Part shown: positions 62,315 through 64,000 of the stretch, piece by piece
How positions within the stretch are numbered: position 1 is the stretch's first letter
Layout of the letters: every line of letters starts with the position of its first letter
NCBI GenBank assembly: GCA_017561715.1
Contig: JAFZBN010000002.1
Span: forward strand, 1-64,000
Origin: Clostridiales bacterium
Lineage (GTDB): Bacteria > Bacillota > Clostridia > Saccharofermentanales > Saccharofermentanaceae
DNA: 64,000 nt
Direction: 5' to 3'
The notes under the pieces: model-generated
Database searches by the model: none
The model's input: the letters and a program-made list of their open reading frames with translations, nothing else
Told to the model about the DNA's origin: nothing
Made by a program: the position numbers and the translations under genes

Positions 62315-62577
62315 TATCCGATCATCTTGATCATGAACCGGTCAAACGGGACCTTATTGTCGGAGAACTGATCTTCGAAGAACGTCGTCTGATGAAACTG
62401 CGCAAACTCCCTGGTATTCTTCGAAAGCCAAAGAGGGAAAGGAACATTCATCTCGCGGCAGAGCTGAACGAGCGCCTCGTCGAGTTCTTTTACAAAAGAA
62501 GCCTTGGCGTTTACGTGCTCCACAACGTGGATCTGAAGAACCACATTCATCTTGAAAGTTTTGCCTTCGAGTTTCAT
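62314..62577 (-). CDS. Small hypothetical protein, 87 residues
   Basis: Not recognised. The ATG at 62577 is eight bases from GGGGAG; one at 62583 is too close to it. The sequence (MKLEGKTFKMNVVLQIHVVE, then a helix LDEALVQLCREMNVPFPLWL) is soluble and mixed alpha/beta. A TATAAT lies at 62618-62613 on the minus strand. It precedes rqcP by 55 bases. Confidence 0.65.
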   Translation of the reverse strand: MKLEGKTFKMNVVLQIHVVEHVNAKASFVKELDEALVQLCREMNVPFPLWLSKNTREFAQFHQTTFFEDQFSDNKVPFDRFMIKMIG

Positions 62578-62685
62578 CTTCATCTCTCCCCTAAAGGTGC
62601 TTAAACGTCTCTATTATACTCTTTCCTTTCATTTCGTGGTATTCTGTTGATAGAATGAGGGAAAATCGGACTTTGGAGAAGAAAG

Positions 62686-63567
62686 ATGAAACATGTCTAT
62701 GACCCGAACACAAAACGTGACATAGTTTCCCGCACCCTGTCCAAGCGATATCCGATCAGGTATCCGCATCCGAACAAGGTGCCCGTGCAGCTGATCCTTA
62801 ACGGAAACAGCGTGCGTATTCGTGTGTTCGTTCGCTATGCCTCCAAGATGTTCCGTTACTATCCGGGAACCAACATCACCTACGCCGATGTCGCCGAAGC
62901 AGGCATCCGCAGAAACTGGTCCGGAAAATACCCGATGTCCTGGCTCGAAGATGACGGCTACGAGCTTGCCCGAGCGCACGCGAGCTACCGTGTTCTCACA
63001 CAGGACAATAACCCTCTCGATGAGCAGATGCAGCCGGATCCTTCCTCTGCCCGTGTCACGCTGGAATTCATCCGTTACCAGACACCGCAGGCGGTAAACG
63101 ATTATCCGCATCAGCGTTTCCTTAAGGTAAAAATGTCTTACTCCGAAAGCCGTGCCGGTTACGTCACAAGTCCGCTCTGGCGCTGGGGATGGGGATTCTT
63201 TAAGAGCTTCCAGCCGGAAGCCCTCACATTGAACTGGTCCAGAAAACACCCCGGCATCGCGACGATCCGACAGAACGCCGACCGTCACGCGTTCCAGCAG
63301 GAATGCGCGCATGAGTTCGGTCACATCCTCGGTCTTGGCGACGCGTACGGAGCGAACTACCGCTTCTACTTCGAGGCGCCGGGTACCACGGACTTCATGA
63401 TGAACCAGAACCGTCAGGTCAACCCGCAGGAACTTGAGATGGTGCTCACCGCGCACCTTTATAACCGCATGCAGTATTTCCCGAAACAGTTCCACCTGGG
63501 AACCTATTTCCGCGGGCTTCACCGCCATTACAAGGTCAACCACCCTCCGAAATTCCGCAAAAAATGA
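62686..63567 (+). CDS. Metzincin-like zinc metalloprotease without signal peptide
   Basis: 293 residues. HEFGHILGLGD (His209, Glu210, His213, Asp219) is the HExxHxxGxxD zinc site seen in metzincins, and DFMMNQN about 25-30 residues later fits the Met-turn. The N-terminus (MKHVYDPNTKRDIVSRTLSK) is not a signal sequence and there is no transmembrane helix, odd for a family that is mostly secreted. The rest is basic and Tyr-rich. GGAGAAG precedes the ATG. No inhibitor or substrate gene is recognisable alongside. Confidence 0.75.
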   Translation: MKHVYDPNTKRDIVSRTLSKRYPIRYPHPNKVPVQLILNGNSVRIRVFVRYASKMFRYYPGTNITYADVAEAGIRRNWSGKYPMSWLEDDGYELARAHASYRVLTQDNNPLDEQMQPDPSSARVTLEFIRYQTPQAVNDYPHQRFLKVKMSYSESRAGYVTSPLWRWGWGFFKSFQPEALTLNWSRKHPGIATIRQNADRHAFQQECAHEFGHILGLGDAYGANYRFYFEAPGTTDFMMNQNRQVNPQELEMVLTAHLYNRMQYFPKQFHLGTYFRGLHRHYKVNHPPKFRKK

Positions 63568-63615
63568 ACAACCTGTTAAAATTTCGTTTTTTGTTGACTT
63601 CAAATGTCTTTGAGG

Positions 63616-63644
63616 TTGTCTGATGATGGAATCCGTTGTAGAAT
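63616..63644 (+). promoter_or_regulatory. Promoter of the zinc-ribbon gene
   Basis: TTGTCT (63616-63621), 17 bases, TAGAAT (63639-63644), 80 bases before the ATG. Confidence 0.55.
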
Positions 63645-63724
63645 AGTCACATAAACATCCCGAAAGGAAACGTGAAGGATGTGAATCCTATACAAATAGA
63701 GGATTTGCATCAAAGGAGGTTCAT

Positions 63725-64000
63725 ATGAAAAAGTGTCCAGATTGTGGTATGACGATTGCGAATCAGGCGATCAGATGTCCGAAATGTAAGTATGATTTTA
63801 CAGACGGTCAGGGAAACGTACAGGGTGTTCCCACAACTTCTTCCTCTTCCGGCAGCGGAGTTACTGCTAAGGGAACTGTAGTTGGCGCAATCATGCCGAT
63901 GATCATGGTAACAAAAGATAACGTTGATGAACTTTACGCAGATCTGAAGTCTAAGATCATTAAGAGAAAGACTGAATTCGATCACTTCATCGATTTCCTC
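63725..64000 (+). CDS. Zinc-ribbon protein, C-terminus cut by window edge
   Basis: 92 residues visible. A rubredoxin-like double CXXC zinc ribbon opens it (CPDCGMTIANQAIRCPKC, residues 4-21). A Ser/Thr/Gly linker and a hydrophobic-leaning segment (VTAKGTVVGAIMPMIMVTKD) follow, then a charged helix. AAAGGAGG lies six bases before the ATG. The function cannot be told from this part. Confidence 0.75.
   Translation, partial: MKKCPDCGMTIANQAIRCPKCKYDFTDGQGNVQGVPTTSSSSGSGVTAKGTVVGAIMPMIMVTKDNVDELYADLKSKIIKRKTEFDHFIDFL

Overview
The window reads as a chromosomal core region of an anaerobic, low-to-medium G+C Firmicute of the class Clostridia (Oscillospirales- or Saccharofermentanales-like by feel; no finer placement is possible from sequence alone). 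The reasons are a single-chain pyruvate:ferredoxin oxidoreductase, VanW-family envelope proteins, zinc-binding S4/S14/L36, the Veg protein with a sigma-A consensus promoter, an ECF transporter module, and S10-spc-alpha ribosomal operons with strong AGGAGG ribosome binding sites. No rRNA, tRNA, insertion sequence, prophage or CRISPR array was seen. Most genes (1-9019 and 19432-48568) lie on the minus strand; 48914-61528 is mostly plus.

Layout. 1-10460: partial nifJ, two paralogous membrane-anchored VanW proteins flanking gpmI, a Cof-type HAD phosphatase and a small unknown. 10728-19256: a phosphohexomutase, two tandem YfhO membrane proteins and a divergent CsbB-like glycosyltransferase, which together look like a cell-envelope glycosylation locus. 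19432-24558: ppiB, truA, ROK glucokinase, and ecfT behind an EcfA1-EcfA2 fusion. 24652-40959: a run of 29 genes from rplQ back to rpsJ (alpha, spc and S10 operons plus secY, adk, map, infA), with structured leaders and a terminator/promoter overlap between infA and rpmJ. 41065-48568: hslO, a methyltransferase, an EnvC-like M23 protein, ftsX, ftsE, a CdaR/PucR-type regulator and an MsmX/UgpC-type sugar ABC ATPase. 48914-52596: an arginine operon (argB-argD-argF-GNAT) behind an ARG box. 52822-54768: an XRE regulator, ispE and veg. 55088-61528: fhs, a degenerate beta-lactamase-fold protein, SRP RNA, dnaX, ybaB and recR. 61607-64000: a DivIC/FtsB-like protein, RqcP, a small unknown, a cytosolic metzincin-like protein and the start of a zinc-ribbon protein.

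The genes are largely housekeeping. The novelty lies in non-coding structure. First, a 10-mer (CGAAAAGCAC and its complement) is far more frequent than chance and often sits in terminators and leaders, in an arrangement reminiscent of DNA-uptake sequences. Second, a two-copy structured terminator (19269-19339 and 20011-20082) has a near-identical core and covarying outer stems. Third, structured leaders precede rpsJ, rplC, rpsM and fhs. Protein-level oddities are an FtsE with a charged tail of about 120 residues, L22 and L17 with extra segments, the EcfA fusion, and a beta-lactamase-like protein lacking the catalytic lysine. All counts and pairings were made by eye.
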